Below the pieces are notes generated by a model. It had not been told where the DNA came from. It ran no database searches and saw only the letters and a program-made list of their open reading frames with translations. Shown piece by piece: positions 1-8,333 of a stretch of 64,000 nucleotides of DNA (positions are counted from its first letter, which is position 1; every line of letters begins with the position of its first letter). The position numbers were made by a program, and so were the translations under genes. This stretch comes from Clostridium algifaecis (GTDB taxonomy: Bacteria; Bacillota; Clostridia; Clostridiales; Clostridiaceae). Where the stretch lies: assembly GCF_017874415.1 (NCBI RefSeq), contig NZ_JAGGLM010000015.1, positions 1 to 64,000 on the forward strand, read 5' to 3'.

Positions 1-85
1 TTTCAAGTTCATTTGCAACTATTTTTATAGCATGATAAGTGTTTCCTTCTTTATTTGGACTTCCGTTAAACGCTACAACTTTCAT
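1..85 (-). CDS. Flavodoxin-fold NAD(P)H-dependent FMN reductase / iron-sulfur flavoprotein, N-terminus only
   Basis: Only the first 28 codons are in the window; the gene continues beyond the left edge. The start MKVVAFNGSPNKEGNTYHAI is the typical beta1 strand and phosphate-binding loop (GSPxxxGNT) of the NADPH-dependent FMN reductase/flavodoxin family, which binds FMN at this loop. It starts 3 bases after the stop of the ABM monooxygenase upstream on the same strand, so the two are probably co-transcribed. Whether it is a simple quinone/FMN reductase or a cysteine-bearing iron-sulfur flavoprotein cannot be told from this fragment. Confidence 0.75.
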   Translation of the reverse strand, partial: MKVVAFNGSPNKEGNTYHAIKIVANELE

Positions 86-88
86 TTA

Positions 89-373
89 TTATACCATTTT
101 ATATAAGTTAACCTCTGTCTCACCTTCTTGCAAATCTACAAGTTTAGGAACAATATTAGTAAAATGTTTGGAGTTATTATGAAGATTAATAGCCTCTTCA
201 TTTTGCCATTCTTCTATGAATGTTAATGTATTGCACTTATTAATATCTTCATACAAGTTATATGAAATACATCCTTTTTCATTTCTACTTTCTTTCATAA
301 GCTCTTCTGCTAGAATTTTAAATTCCTCTGTTTTCCCTTTCTTTAATAATGATTTTGCAACTATTGTAATCAT
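89..373 (-). CDS. Antibiotic biosynthesis monooxygenase (ABM) family protein, putative quinol monooxygenase
   Basis: The 94-residue protein has the size and pattern of a single ABM/dimeric alpha-beta barrel domain: an opening ITIVAKSLLKKGK strand, a central SRNEKGCISYNLYED stretch and the FIEEWQNEEAINLHNNSKHF segment ending in a conserved H-x(3)-F-like motif. Family members such as YgiN act on quinols or other aromatic compounds without a metal or flavin. A GGAGG box lies 7 bases before the ATG. It sits between an Old Yellow Enzyme upstream and a flavodoxin-type reductase downstream on the same strand, which fits a role in quinone or electrophile handling; the substrate is inference. Confidence 0.75.
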   Translation of the reverse strand: MITIVAKSLLKKGKTEEFKILAEELMKESRNEKGCISYNLYEDINKCNTLTFIEEWQNEEAINLHNNSKHFTNIVPKLVDLQEGETEVNLYKMV

Positions 374-426
374 ACTATTCCTCCATATTGTTCTATCTTT
401 TGCAACTTCACAAAACTATTTATTTC

Positions 427-1524
427 TCAAATCCTATTCAAAATACATTTATTAGGTTCAGTTTCCCAGCATTTATTACATGAAATACATTTTGGTATAT
501 AATCGATATTTTTTATCCATTTATTAATTAAGTCTGGCTCACATAAAAGTGGTCTAGCAATAGAAAAGTATTCAATATTTGTTGTGTTTAAAATCTCATG
601 CATTAAATTTATATTTCTATTTCCTCCCATCAAGATTACTTTTGCACTAACTTCTCTAGCAATCTTAGCAGTAACTTCTCTGAAATATGATTGTTTATTC
701 AATGATTTTATACTAGTTCTTGCTGGTGCCATTCCTTTACCAGAAGATTCATTCACTGCGCTAACTTCTATTATGTCTACACCTAATTTATCCACTGTTT
801 TGAAAACTTCCATAGCTTCAGCTTCAATTAGACCTTCTCCTTCATCCATAAAATCATCAAAATTAAGCTTAATCATAATAGGATACTCATCCCCAACTCT
901 TTTTCTTACTTCTTCAATTACCTCATATATTATTCTTGCTCTATTATGGATATTTCCACCATATTCATCATTTCTTCTATTATAATATGGGGTCAAAAAC
1001 TGACTTAAAAAATATCCGTGTGCTGCATGAATTTGAACTGCATCAAAACCTGACTTTTTCGCTCTTACTGCAGCATCTCCAAATTTTTTCACAATAGATT
1101 CAATCTCTAGTTTAGTTGCCTCTCTAGGTGTAATCTCTGTTACTCTATTCTCTACTTGTGATGGCCCTAGAATGTTCATTTCATTTACATTTGGGTGATG
1201 ACTTTGAGAACCACCAAATACGATCTGTAATGCAATCTTACTACCATGCTGATGAACTTTATCTACTAAAACTTTATATTCTTCAATAAATGAGTCATCG
1301 TAAATCCCAAGCATCCTTGGATTTGGTTGTTCATCCTTTGAGATAAATGCATATCCTGTTAATATTAAGCCAACTTCGCCTTGTGCTAATTCTTCATATA
1401 CTTTAATTATTTCATCATTAATATGGCCATCTTTTTCTGCCATTTTCATCCAAACTGCAGAACGAATAAATCTGTTTTTTATATCTAAATTCTTAACCTT
1501 TGTTTCATCAAATAAATTCTTAAT
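427..1524 (-). CDS. Old Yellow Enzyme family NADH:flavin oxidoreductase, apparent ATT start
   Basis: This is a 365-residue FMN-dependent TIM-barrel ene-reductase. Conserved parts include KNRFIRSAVW near the N-terminus, QIHAAHGYFLSQFLTP with Y-x-NRR-x-DEYGG, the phosphate-binding ILMGGNR and a C-terminal KCISCNKCW cysteine cluster. The first ATG in frame (1449) would delete the first 25 residues, which are clearly conserved family sequence. Reading upstream, the frame stays open to a TAA at 1537-1539 with no ATG, GTG or TTG. A GGAG box (1533-1536) lies 8 bases before an ATT at 1522-1524, giving the start M-K-N-L-F-D-E-T-K-V-K-N. I therefore place the start at this ATT. It could be a natural rare initiator or an ATG-to-ATT mutation that lowers expression. 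Confidence 0.8.
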   Translation of the reverse strand: MKNLFDETKVKNLDIKNRFIRSAVWMKMAEKDGHINDEIIKVYEELAQGEVGLILTGYAFISKDEQPNPRMLGIYDDSFIEEYKVLVDKVHQHGSKIALQIVFGGSQSHHPNVNEMNILGPSQVENRVTEITPREATKLEIESIVKKFGDAAVRAKKSGFDAVQIHAAHGYFLSQFLTPYYNRRNDEYGGNIHNRARIIYEVIEEVRKRVGDEYPIMIKLNFDDFMDEGEGLIEAEAMEVFKTVDKLGVDIIEVSAVNESSGKGMAPARTSIKSLNKQSYFREVTAKIAREVSAKVILMGGNRNINLMHEILNTTNIEYFSIARPLLCEPDLINKWIKNIDYIPKCISCNKCWETEPNKCILNRI

Positions 1525-1617
1525 AATACTCTCTCCTTAGTTTTATACTTTTGTAAATACTTTTATCAAAATTACAGCTATTTTTTATATCCTTATTTAA
1601 AATAAGAATTTATTCAC

Positions 1618-2814
1618 TTACAATAATGAGCGATTTCTTAAAGCCATTTCTAATCTAATTAATGCTTCCTTAATATAAATTCTTGGACACCCAATATTAA
1701 TTCTTTGAAATCCTTCTCCAGCTCTTCCAAATATAGCACCATCATTGAATTTTACTTTAGCCTCTTTAACAAGAAATTCATTTAATTCATGATTATTTAG
1801 TCCTAATTCCCTCATGTCCACCCAAACCAAAAAAGTACCTTCCGGCCTAATTACCTTCAATTTTGGTATTTTCTTTTCTATATGATTTATAAAATAATTT
1901 AAATTATCTTCTAAGTATTCTTTGAGTTGCAAAAGATATTCTTCTCCATCTATATAGGCTGCTTCTAATGCTACTTTCCCAAACACATTCCCTGAACCTA
2001 CTGCTCCTCTTGCGGCAATGAATTTATCTCTCATATCCTTATTAGGTATAATAGCAACAGCTTCACCGAGCCCTGATATATTAAATGTTTTACCTGGTGC
2101 AATAAAAGTAACAGAGTGATTAGCAAATTCTTCTGAAATAGATGCAAATGTAGTATGTTGACTCCTTTTAAAAACCACATCACAATGTATTTCATCTGAA
2201 ATGATAACACAGTTGTTTTCTAAGCAAATTTCACCTAATTTCATAAGTTCATCTTTACTCCAAACTCTTCCTACTGGATTATGTGGACTAGATAATATCA
2301 TCATTTTAGCATGATTGCCCATTAAAGTTTTAGAATCATGAAAATAGTTCTTCAAATCTTCATAATTCATTGTATAATTTTCTCCATCAAAAGATAGTTC
2401 ATTGTTTTTAACATAACAATTATTATCCTCTATAGCACTTCTAAAATGATGAAACACTGGTTCTTGAATAATAACCTCTTCTCCCTTTTGTGCAAAAGCC
2501 TTTACGGAAGCATATAAACCTCCAACCACTCCATCGCAAAAAACAATCCAGTCCTTTTCAATCTTCCATCGATAATCCCTCTTTACTTTTTCAATAACTG
2601 CTTCGTAACAAGAATCCAATTCAATAGGGTATCCAAATACAGTATGTTCAGCTCTCTTTTTAATTGCTTCTGCTACAGGCTCTGGGCAAGGAAAGTCCAT
2701 ATCAGCCACCCACATAGGCAGTATATCCTCAGCGTTAAACTCATTTTTATTAAAGTTCCATTTAATAGAATCTGTTTTTTTTCTTTCTATAATTTTATTA
2801 AAATCATATTTCAT
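1618..2814 (-). CDS. MalY/PatB family PLP-dependent C-S lyase or aminotransferase
   Basis: The 398-residue protein is a fold-type I PLP enzyme of the MalY/PatB group, which cleaves cystathionine or cysteine (beta-elimination). Visible landmarks are LPMWVADMDFPCPEPV near the N-terminus, SSPHNPVGRVW, the ISDEIHCDVVF strand that holds the PLP aspartate, the FIAPGKTFNISGLGEA loop with the Schiff-base lysine, and a C-terminal RINIGCPR arginine motif. I start it at 2814 rather than the ATG four codons earlier, because GGGGGA sits just before the later ATG while the earlier one touches its AAGG box. It is a single gene between the flavin enzyme and a chemoreceptor-like protein on the same strand. 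Confidence 0.85.
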   Translation of the reverse strand: MKYDFNKIIERKKTDSIKWNFNKNEFNAEDILPMWVADMDFPCPEPVAEAIKKRAEHTVFGYPIELDSCYEAVIEKVKRDYRWKIEKDWIVFCDGVVGGLYASVKAFAQKGEEVIIQEPVFHHFRSAIEDNNCYVKNNELSFDGENYTMNYEDLKNYFHDSKTLMGNHAKMMILSSPHNPVGRVWSKDELMKLGEICLENNCVIISDEIHCDVVFKRSQHTTFASISEEFANHSVTFIAPGKTFNISGLGEAVAIIPNKDMRDKFIAARGAVGSGNVFGKVALEAAYIDGEEYLLQLKEYLEDNLNYFINHIEKKIPKLKVIRPEGTFLVWVDMRELGLNNHELNEFLVKEAKVKFNDGAIFGRAGEGFQRINIGCPRIYIKEALIRLEMALRNRSLL

Positions 2815-2890
2815 TTTCCCCCACATCCTTATTACTACAAATTATTTCATATAATGAAAAACAATATCTGAATTACTTAATTCCATAATG

Positions 2891-3724
2891 CTACAATTTC
2901 CCTCCTATTTCTTTAATGATTTTAGCCGTATTATTCAGTTCACTTATAGTTCTATTGATTTCTTCAATATTTGCCACCTGAATTTCAAACATGCTATTAT
3001 TTTCATACATTTTATTAGTTATATTTTTAATTGAACTTTTTAACTTATTCATTACACTATTTATCTTTTTTATTGATTCACTACTAGAATTTGATAATTT
3101 TCTTATTTCTTTAGCAACAACTGCAAAACCCTTTCCCATTTCTCCAGCTCTTGAAGATTCTATTGCAGCATTAAGACCTAATAAATTAGTCTGTTTTGAT
3201 ATATTTTCAACAAAATTTATAATTTCATCTGTTTTTTCCATTTCTTCATTTGTTGTATTTATTTCATTTAATATATTATTACTAGATTTAGCTACATTTT
3301 GTATTCTAGTTACTACATTATCAAGAACCTTTGAAATTTCAGTAAAGGAATCCACAAATGTTTGTGAATGACTTTTAATATCATCTCCCCAATCTCTTCT
3401 TCCCATAGCTATACTTCCTATTATTTCTCCATCTACATTTTTTATTGGAATTGCTGTGGCTTTTATAGCTATTCCAAAATATTCTTTAGGCAAGCTTTTT
3501 ACTACAGTTTTTCCTTGCTGCATACATAAATAAGCAGGAATATCCCGTGGTAATATATCACCTTCATTGTAAATACTTTCTCCAGTATCTTCTGTTTGCA
3601 CAATTTTAATTATTTTTTCTTTGTCAGCAAGTAGAAAGCTTACTTCATTATTAAATAGTATACCTATATAAGGTAATACATAACTAATGCTTAAAAGCAA
3701 ATTTTTATTACTAATTTTTTCCAT
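2891..3724 (-). CDS. Soluble methyl-accepting chemotaxis-like protein with N-terminal sensor domain
   Basis: The 277-residue protein has no membrane segment. Residues 1-110 form an uncharacterised sensor-like domain (PAS/GAF-like pattern ending [13 protein letters not shown]). Residues 130-277 are a shortened MCP signalling helix with the hairpin tip motif [20 protein letters not shown] followed by [12 protein letters not shown], the part that contacts CheA/CheW. The methylation helices are much shorter than in a full receptor. Such cytosolic mini-receptors are common in clostridia. An AGAGG box lies 7 bases before the ATG. It ends before the MalY-like gene and follows the GltD-like flavoprotein with 12 bases between them, so it may be co-transcribed with redox genes and sense a metabolite of theirs (inference). 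Confidence 0.8.
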   Translation of the reverse strand: MEKISNKNLLLSISYVLPYIGILFNNEVSFLLADKEKIIKIVQTEDTGESIYNEGDILPRDIPAYLCMQQGKTVVKSLPKEYFGIAIKATAIPIKNVDGEIIGSIAMGRRDWGDDIKSHSQTFVDSFTEISKVLDNVVTRIQNVAKSSNNILNEINTTNEEMEKTDEIINFVENISKQTNLLGLNAAIESSRAGEMGKGFAVVAKEIRKLSNSSSESIKKINSVMNKLKSSIKNITNKMYENNSMFEIQVANIEEINRTISELNNTAKIIKEIGGKL

Positions 3725-3736
3725 ATATAAACCTCT

Positions 3737-4990
3737 TTATTTAGATTTCACTTCACAACTTTGGGTAATATATCCTTCAATAGCCTGTGCAACTAATTTT
3801 GATACCCGTACAGCAGCTACTACCGTTTTAGCCCCTGTTACCACATCACCAGAAGCAAACACCCCTTCTCTAGTAGTTCTTCCTAATTCATCAGTAACTA
3901 CTAATCCTTGAGCATTAACCTCAATTCCTTTTGTACTAGACACTATATTTGCTCTAGGTACCTGACCTGCTGCTATAATTATGGAATCTGCTTTAAATAT
4001 ATCTTCTGAGCCTTCTATTTTCACTACTTTTGCTTTCCCATTTTCATCTTTTACTATTTCAGTTCTTGCATATTTAATGCCTTCACCAATTATTTCTACA
4101 GGTACCTTATAGTACTCAAACTTAACACCGTCAATCCGAGCATATTCCACTTCAGTTCTCCCCGCTTGAATATCTCCTGGCCCTCTTCTATACATTATAT
4201 AAACCTCTCTTGAGCCATTTCTAAGAGCAATTCTAGCTGCATCCATTGCTACATTACCACCACCTATAATGCACACTCTATTTCCTAATTTATATGCATC
4301 AGGTTTTTTTAAGTAATCTATAGCATAATGAACATGTCCTAAAGTTTCCCCTTTTATACCTAAGGCCCTAGATTTCCATACCCCCGTCCCTATAAATACA
4401 GCTTTATACTCATCTCTAAAAAGATCATCAATGGTTATAACTGATCCAATTAGGGTATTAGGTCTTATTTTTATTCCCATACTAACCAATTTTTCTTCCA
4501 ACTTTTCTAAGACACTATTTGGCAACCTAAAGTCAGGGATACCATATCTTAAAACTCCACCAATCTTATCATGAGCTTCGAAAATAGTTATATCATAACC
4601 TTTATCCGCAAGAATAAATGCTATGGTAATCCCTGCTGGACCTGAGCCTATTATAGCTACTTTTTTATTAATTTTTTTTACTGCTCCTGAAGTGATGAAG
4701 TTCAAATAATAATTTGATATATAATTTTCTACTGAACTTATTTGAATTGGATTACTTTTTCTACCCATTACACAATGTCCTTCACACTGATTCTCATGAG
4801 GACATACAAGTGAACACACTACAGAAAGAGGATTGTTTTTAAAAAGCTTTTCTCCGGCTTCTATAATATTTCCTTCTAAAAACAGCTTCATAACCTCATT
4901 TACTGGCGTGTTAACCGGACAACCTTCTCTACACATTGGTTTTTTACACTGAAGGCATCTTTTTGCTTCTTCTATTACAAATTCTCCCAT
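3737..4990 (-). CDS. GltD-like FAD/NAD(P)-dependent oxidoreductase (glutamate synthase small-subunit family)
   Basis: The 417-residue protein starts with a cysteine-rich Fer4_20 segment (CLQCKKPMCREGCPVNTPV and CSLVCPHENQCEGHC) that can bind [4Fe-4S] clusters. Two Rossmann nucleotide-binding folds follow: an FAD site KVAIIGSGPAGI near residue 108 and an NADPH site VCIIGGGNVAMDAARIA near residue 244. The C-terminal GVFASGDVVTGAKTVVAAV is the conserved FAD-binding end. This is the electron-input subunit type of glutamate synthase, and similar subunits occur in NfnB-like enzymes. There is no GltB large subunit nearby, so the electron acceptor is unknown. At 417 residues it is slightly short for GltD (about 460). 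Confidence 0.85.
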   Translation of the reverse strand: MGEFVIEEAKRCLQCKKPMCREGCPVNTPVNEVMKLFLEGNIIEAGEKLFKNNPLSVVCSLVCPHENQCEGHCVMGRKSNPIQISSVENYISNYYLNFITSGAVKKINKKVAIIGSGPAGITIAFILADKGYDITIFEAHDKIGGVLRYGIPDFRLPNSVLEKLEEKLVSMGIKIRPNTLIGSVITIDDLFRDEYKAVFIGTGVWKSRALGIKGETLGHVHYAIDYLKKPDAYKLGNRVCIIGGGNVAMDAARIALRNGSREVYIMYRRGPGDIQAGRTEVEYARIDGVKFEYYKVPVEIIGEGIKYARTEIVKDENGKAKVVKIEGSEDIFKADSIIIAAGQVPRANIVSSTKGIEVNAQGLVVTDELGRTTREGVFASGDVVTGAKTVVAAVRVSKLVAQAIEGYITQSCEVKSK

Positions 4991-5036
4991 GAAACTTTCA
5001 CCTTTCTTATCTAGCTTAATCTTATTTTTATTTAAT

Positions 5037-5073
5037 AATAAGAGCCTCAGCTTCTAAGGCTTTGGCTCTTATT
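5037..5073 (-). terminator. Hairpin downstream of the iron alcohol dehydrogenase
   Basis: The arms AATAAGAGCC and GGCTCTTATT are perfectly complementary over 10 bases, with a second short AGC/GCT pairing inside. The hairpin starts 18 bases after the alcohol dehydrogenase stop. On the minus strand it is followed by an AT-rich stretch rather than a clean T-run, so termination may be partial and allow read-through to the GltD-like gene. Confidence 0.6.
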
Positions 5074-5090
5074 GTTGTCAATATAAATAC

Positions 5091-6245
5091 TTATTCTGCA
5101 CTTACTCCATAATAAGCATTCTTATAAAGCTCTGCTAATTCTTCTGCACTTGTTTCTCTTGGATTTGTAGGAGTACATACATCATTGAAAGCATTTTGAG
5201 ACATTTCTTTTAAAACAGCATTAAATTTATCTTCACTTATTTCATTTTGAGTTAATTTGTTAAATGAATCCGGAATTCCTAAAGTTTTATTTAACTCTCT
5301 TATAGAATTAGATAAGTTATCAATACCTAAATTCTTTTCTATTAGGTGATACTTATTTGTACCTTTTCTGTTATATTCGATAACATACGGAAGTAAAATA
5401 GCATTTGCTAAACCATGAGTTATTCCAAACTGCCCTCCTATGCTATGTGCTAAACTATGAACAATACCTAAAGATACATTACCAAATGCCCATCCAGCAA
5501 TAGTAGATGCATTATGCATCGCTTCTCTTGCTTCCATATCTTGTCCATTTTCATAAGCTTTAGGAAGCCACTTAAATACTAATCTAACCGCTTCAATTGC
5601 CAATGGGTCTGTTAGCATACTAGCAACATTTGAGACATAAGCTTCTAAAGCATGTGATAATACATCCATACCAGTATAAGCGGTAGCATTCTTTGGCATT
5701 TTAGCTGGAAGATCTGAATCAAGTATTGCAATATCAGGTACTATCTCAGGAGATACAATAGGATACTTCGCATGGGTCTTAGTATCTGTTGCTACAAAGC
5801 ACCCTGTAATTTCTGATCCTGTTCCACTTGTAGATGGAATTGCAATAAATTTTGCTTTGTTTCTTAATGTTGGAATTGAACCTGGTTGAATTAAGCTTTT
5901 GAATTCTAGTTCAGGATATTCATAAAACACCCACATGCCTTTTGCTGCATCTAGAGATGAACCCCCTCCTATGGCAATAATCCAGTCTGGTTCAAATTCT
6001 AACATATCCTTTGAACCTCTAATAATTATTTCAACAGTTGGATTAGGCTCTACATAATCTATAACCTTAACCTCAATACCTGATTTATTTAAATATTTTT
6101 GTGCTTTTTCAATAAAACCAAATTTCTTCATTGAAGATCCACCAGTTACTATTATTGCCTTCTTACCTTCAACTTGAGAAAGATACTCCATACTTCCTTC
6201 TCCTGATACGACCAAATTTGGTACTTTAAACATAGAATAAGCCAT
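5091..6245 (-). CDS. Iron-containing alcohol dehydrogenase
   Basis: This 384-residue group III alcohol dehydrogenase interconverts an aldehyde or ketone and an alcohol using NAD(P)H. The nucleotide-binding GGGSS lies at residues 93-97 and the PSTSGTGSE loop at 138-145. The iron ligands expected by comparison with FucO-type enzymes are D194 and H198 (GMDVLSHALEAY), H263 and H277 (HSLAHSIGGQFGITHG). All four are present. Its ATG overlaps the stop of the upstream tautomerase gene by one base (TAATG), which implies translational coupling. It may detoxify aldehydes together with the tautomerase and the flavin enzymes around it; its exact substrate cannot be read from the sequence. Confidence 0.9.
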   Translation of the reverse strand: MAYSMFKVPNLVVSGEGSMEYLSQVEGKKAIIVTGGSSMKKFGFIEKAQKYLNKSGIEVKVIDYVEPNPTVEIIIRGSKDMLEFEPDWIIAIGGGSSLDAAKGMWVFYEYPELEFKSLIQPGSIPTLRNKAKFIAIPSTSGTGSEITGCFVATDTKTHAKYPIVSPEIVPDIAILDSDLPAKMPKNATAYTGMDVLSHALEAYVSNVASMLTDPLAIEAVRLVFKWLPKAYENGQDMEAREAMHNASTIAGWAFGNVSLGIVHSLAHSIGGQFGITHGLANAILLPYVIEYNRKGTNKYHLIEKNLGIDNLSNSIRELNKTLGIPDSFNKLTQNEISEDKFNAVLKEMSQNAFNDVCTPTNPRETSAEELAELYKNAYYGVSAE

Positions 6246-6445
6246 TATTTATCTCCATCCTCTCTTAATTTTAATAATGTATTTCCACCAATTCCTATAT
6301 TTTCAGGTTCTACCTCGTTAATAATTATTCTAAAGAACTCCTTTTCAATTTGAGTGATCTCACTTAATTCATCTGTTACTTTTTTTATCATCATTTCTTT
6401 TATCTCTTTTTTTTGTGGGGTTATATCAATATTTATTATAGGCAT
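6245..6445 (-). CDS. 4-oxalocrotonate tautomerase family protein
   Basis: The 66-residue protein opens MPIINIDITPQKKEIKE. Proline 2, which becomes the N-terminal catalytic proline after methionine removal, and the length of about 62-70 residues are the hallmarks of the 4-OT tautomerase family, which forms small multimers and isomerises enol/keto or conjugated acids. The conserved arginine usually found near residue 11 is not obvious; lysines are there instead, so its activity may differ. AAAGGAG lies about 11 bases before the ATG. It is the first gene of a coupled pair with the iron alcohol dehydrogenase. Confidence 0.75.
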   Translation of the reverse strand: MPIINIDITPQKKEIKEMMIKKVTDELSEITQIEKEFFRIIINEVEPENIGIGGNTLLKLREDGDK

Positions 6446-6532
6446 AAATTCCCAACTCCTTTTGTTTTATTGATCTATTAAAATTTGTAAATCGACTTAC
6501 AGACATAGTCTATATAACCTATTCAAAATAAA

Positions 6533-6570
6533 CAAGTATGCACTTTTATGTAACAAAGTTTCCTAGAGGT
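6533..6570. promoter_or_regulatory. Predicted operator of the tautomerase-alcohol dehydrogenase unit
   Basis: The 21-base stretch at 6533-6553 differs at one position from 10172-10192, which lies upstream of the DUF1450-like gene. Here an ACTTTTATGTAA arm is followed after 5 bases by an imperfect inverted partner (9 of 12 pairs). It lies 88 bases upstream of the tautomerase start, in the promoter region. An HxlR-family protein encoded at 8001 is the obvious candidate binder, but that is inference. Confidence 0.5.
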
Positions 6571-6674
6571 AACCTTTATTTATAACATTAAGAAATTTGC
6601 AGCAATTTTTTATTATTTGCCAAAGTCACAATTAAAAGTTAAAAATTCAGTGAACACTTAAAGAAAAGTAAGTA

Positions 6675-6703
6675 TTGACATTACATAAATAATGCCTTAC
6701 TAT
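6675..6703 (+). promoter_or_regulatory. Promoter of the TetR-family gene
   Basis: TTGACA at 6675-6680 and TACTAT at 6698-6703 are separated by exactly 17 bases, a near-consensus housekeeping promoter. Transcription would begin about 6710, right at the palindrome at 6712-6729. Confidence 0.75.
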
Positions 6704-6711
6704 TAACCATA

Positions 6712-6729
6712 TGAATGATTGTTCATTCA
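6712..6729. promoter_or_regulatory. TetR-type operator palindrome (first copy)
   Basis: TGAATGATTGTTCATTCA has 7-base perfect arms around TTGT. It overlaps the predicted transcription start of the TetR gene and lies 22 bases before its ATG, so it is well placed for autorepression. It fits the TGAATGA-N4-TCATTCA form known for B. subtilis FadR sites. A second copy occurs at 7364-7381. Confidence 0.75.
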
Positions 6730-6750
6730 GAAGGAGGACTTTTAAATAAA

Positions 6751-7308
6751 ATGGATAAGAAAACTTTAATTCTGAAAAGCGCATTAAAGCTTATAACTGA
6801 AAATGGATTTCACGGAACGCCTGTATCTATGATAGCTAAGGATTCCGGTGTTGCGGCTGGAACAATTTATTTACATTTCAAAAATAAAGAAGATATTTTT
6901 GATGAACTATATATTTATGTAAAAGCAGATTATAATGATGCTATTGTAAATGGAATGTATGAAGGTATCAGCGTAGAAGATGAATATCACTTAAAGTGGA
7001 CAAATATGGTTAACTATCTTATTAATAATCCAGCAGAAGCTAAATATATAGATCAATATCTTACCTCTCCAAGTGCAGATAAGGATTTAATTAAAGATAA
7101 ACTTGAAAAATGCGCTGGATTAAAAAATCTATACGAAAGAGCTATTACAAGTAGTTTAATTAAAGACATTTCTTATGAAACTGTTATAACTGCTATGCTT
7201 GGTACTGTAAATCAAATATTTAGAATGCATAATTCAAATATTTTAAATATAGATGAAAAAGTTATAGAAGAGGTTTTTCATTTATTTTGGACCGGAATAA
7301 AAAAATAG
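6751..7308 (+). CDS. TetR/AcrR family transcriptional regulator
   Basis: The 185-residue protein has a classic TetR DNA-binding domain at residues 1-50 (ILKSALKLITENGFHGTPVS, then IAKDSGVAAGTIYLHFKNKE), followed by a variable ligand domain. I start it at 6751, where GAAGGAGG lies 11 bases upstream; an ATG at 6715 lies inside the operator and before that ribosome binding site. It is flanked by two copies of the same FadR-like palindrome, one at its own promoter and one before the decayed receptor gene downstream. It probably represses itself and that receptor. The effector is unknown; the operator resemblance hints at acyl-CoA or another hydrophobic ligand. Confidence 0.9.
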   Translation: MDKKTLILKSALKLITENGFHGTPVSMIAKDSGVAAGTIYLHFKNKEDIFDELYIYVKADYNDAIVNGMYEGISVEDEYHLKWTNMVNYLINNPAEAKYIDQYLTSPSADKDLIKDKLEKCAGLKNLYERAITSSLIKDISYETVITAMLGTVNQIFRMHNSNILNIDEKVIEEVFHLFWTGIKK

Positions 7309-7363
7309 ATAAACAAAAAATTCAATATTTATAAAAATTATTGAATTTTTTATTGAATATTTA

Positions 7364-7381
7364 TGAATGAATATTCATTCT
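7364..7381. promoter_or_regulatory. TetR-type operator palindrome (second copy)
   Basis: GAATGAATATTCATTC at 7365-7380 is a perfect 16-base palindrome, extended by T on both sides. Its outer arms are identical to those at 6712-6729. It lies 58 bases upstream of the FIST-chemoreceptor pseudogene, so the TetR protein encoded at 6751 probably controlled that receptor. Confidence 0.75.
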
Positions 7382-7438
7382 TAAGTAAGCAGATATATTT
7401 ATACAAAATAATTTAAATTTAAAAAGAGGAGTTTCTTT

Positions 7439-7980
7439 ATGGAAAATATAAAAATGGCTTATAGTGAGTTACATTAAGTTAAAATATCTGCATTCCATTG
7501 TACTAAAAATTTCTCAAATCCAAAACTAATAATTTATTTTGCACCAGCCAAAAACTTTAAAGAAATATCTGAAAGTTTTAAAGAGCTATTTCCAAATACC
7601 TTAACGGTAGGATGTACATCACAAGGTCAATTTTCAAATAATGGATTCAAAGTGAATTCTATAATTGCAATGTCTTTTGAAGGAGACGTGTTAGCGAAGT
7701 CTTTAGTTATGACTGAAATAGATAAAGCTCCAATTAAATATTTACCAAAAATAAGAGAGACTATTACTTCGCTAAACAATAATAGAAATAATATTGCTAT
7801 AGAACTTATGTGTGGTAATACAGGAAAGGAATAAAAGAGGTTTCCAAAAAAATAAAGAATATATCTAATCAAACAAATATACTTGCATTAAATGCTAATA
7901 TTGAAGCTGCCAGAGCAGGAGAATATGGAAAAGGTTTTACAATTGTAGCCAATGAAAATAAGGCATCTTTTATACAATAA
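7439..7980 (+). pseudogene. Decayed FIST-domain methyl-accepting chemotaxis receptor
   Basis: An AGAGGAG box is 7 bases before ATG 7439. The frame reads MENIKMAYSELH, then a TAA at 7475-7477, then continues in the same frame for 118 codons of FIST-like sequence (KLIIYFAPAKNF, LTVGCTSQGQFS, SIIAMSFEGD) to a TAA at 7832-7834. In the +1 frame the end of an MCP signalling domain follows ([28 protein letters not shown]) and stops at 7980. So there is one nonsense codon, a large internal deletion that joins mid-FIST to the MCP tip, and a truncated end. The protein would have been a soluble or membrane receptor sensing small ligands through FIST. It is non-functional now. Confidence 0.8.
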
Positions 7981-8000
7981 TATAAAAAGGGGAGATTATT

Positions 8001-8333
8001 TTGATAGAACATAATAATAAGAATTATATTTGCCCATTAGATTTAGGATTTGAAACTATAAGAGGTAAATGGAAATCAATACTATTACTTAATTTATATG
8101 GGAGTTCAAAAAGGTTTTTAGAACTTAAAAGATCTGCAATAGGTGTGAGTCACAAAGTATTAACTGATAATTTAAAGCAACTTGAATATGACGGCTTAAT
8201 AAACAAAGTTGTTTATGCACAAGTTCCACCAAAAGTAGAATATTCACTTACAAAAAAAGGGGAAGAATTAGTCTCTGCTTTAACTTTAATTCGAAGTTGG
8301 TCTAAAAAGTACTATTCAAATATAATATGTTAG
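8001..8333 (+). CDS. HxlR-family winged-helix transcriptional regulator
   Basis: The 110-residue protein begins with TTG, preceded by AAGGGGAG at 8 bases. It shows the HxlR signature: an early cysteine in YICPLDLGFETIRGKWKSIL, then LLLNLYGSSKRFLELKRS, SHKVLTDNLKQLEYDGLINK and PPKVEYSLTKKG. HxlR proteins such as YodB, CatR and HypR sense quinones, diamide or aldehydes, often through that N-terminal cysteine (C11 here). Surrounding flavin, alcohol dehydrogenase and Fe-S genes fit such a regulon. It may bind the dyads at 6533 and 10172. The coding end abuts an IS630 remnant. Confidence 0.9.
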   Translation: MIEHNNKNYICPLDLGFETIRGKWKSILLLNLYGSSKRFLELKRSAIGVSHKVLTDNLKQLEYDGLINKVVYAQVPPKVEYSLTKKGEELVSALTLIRSWSKKYYSNIIC

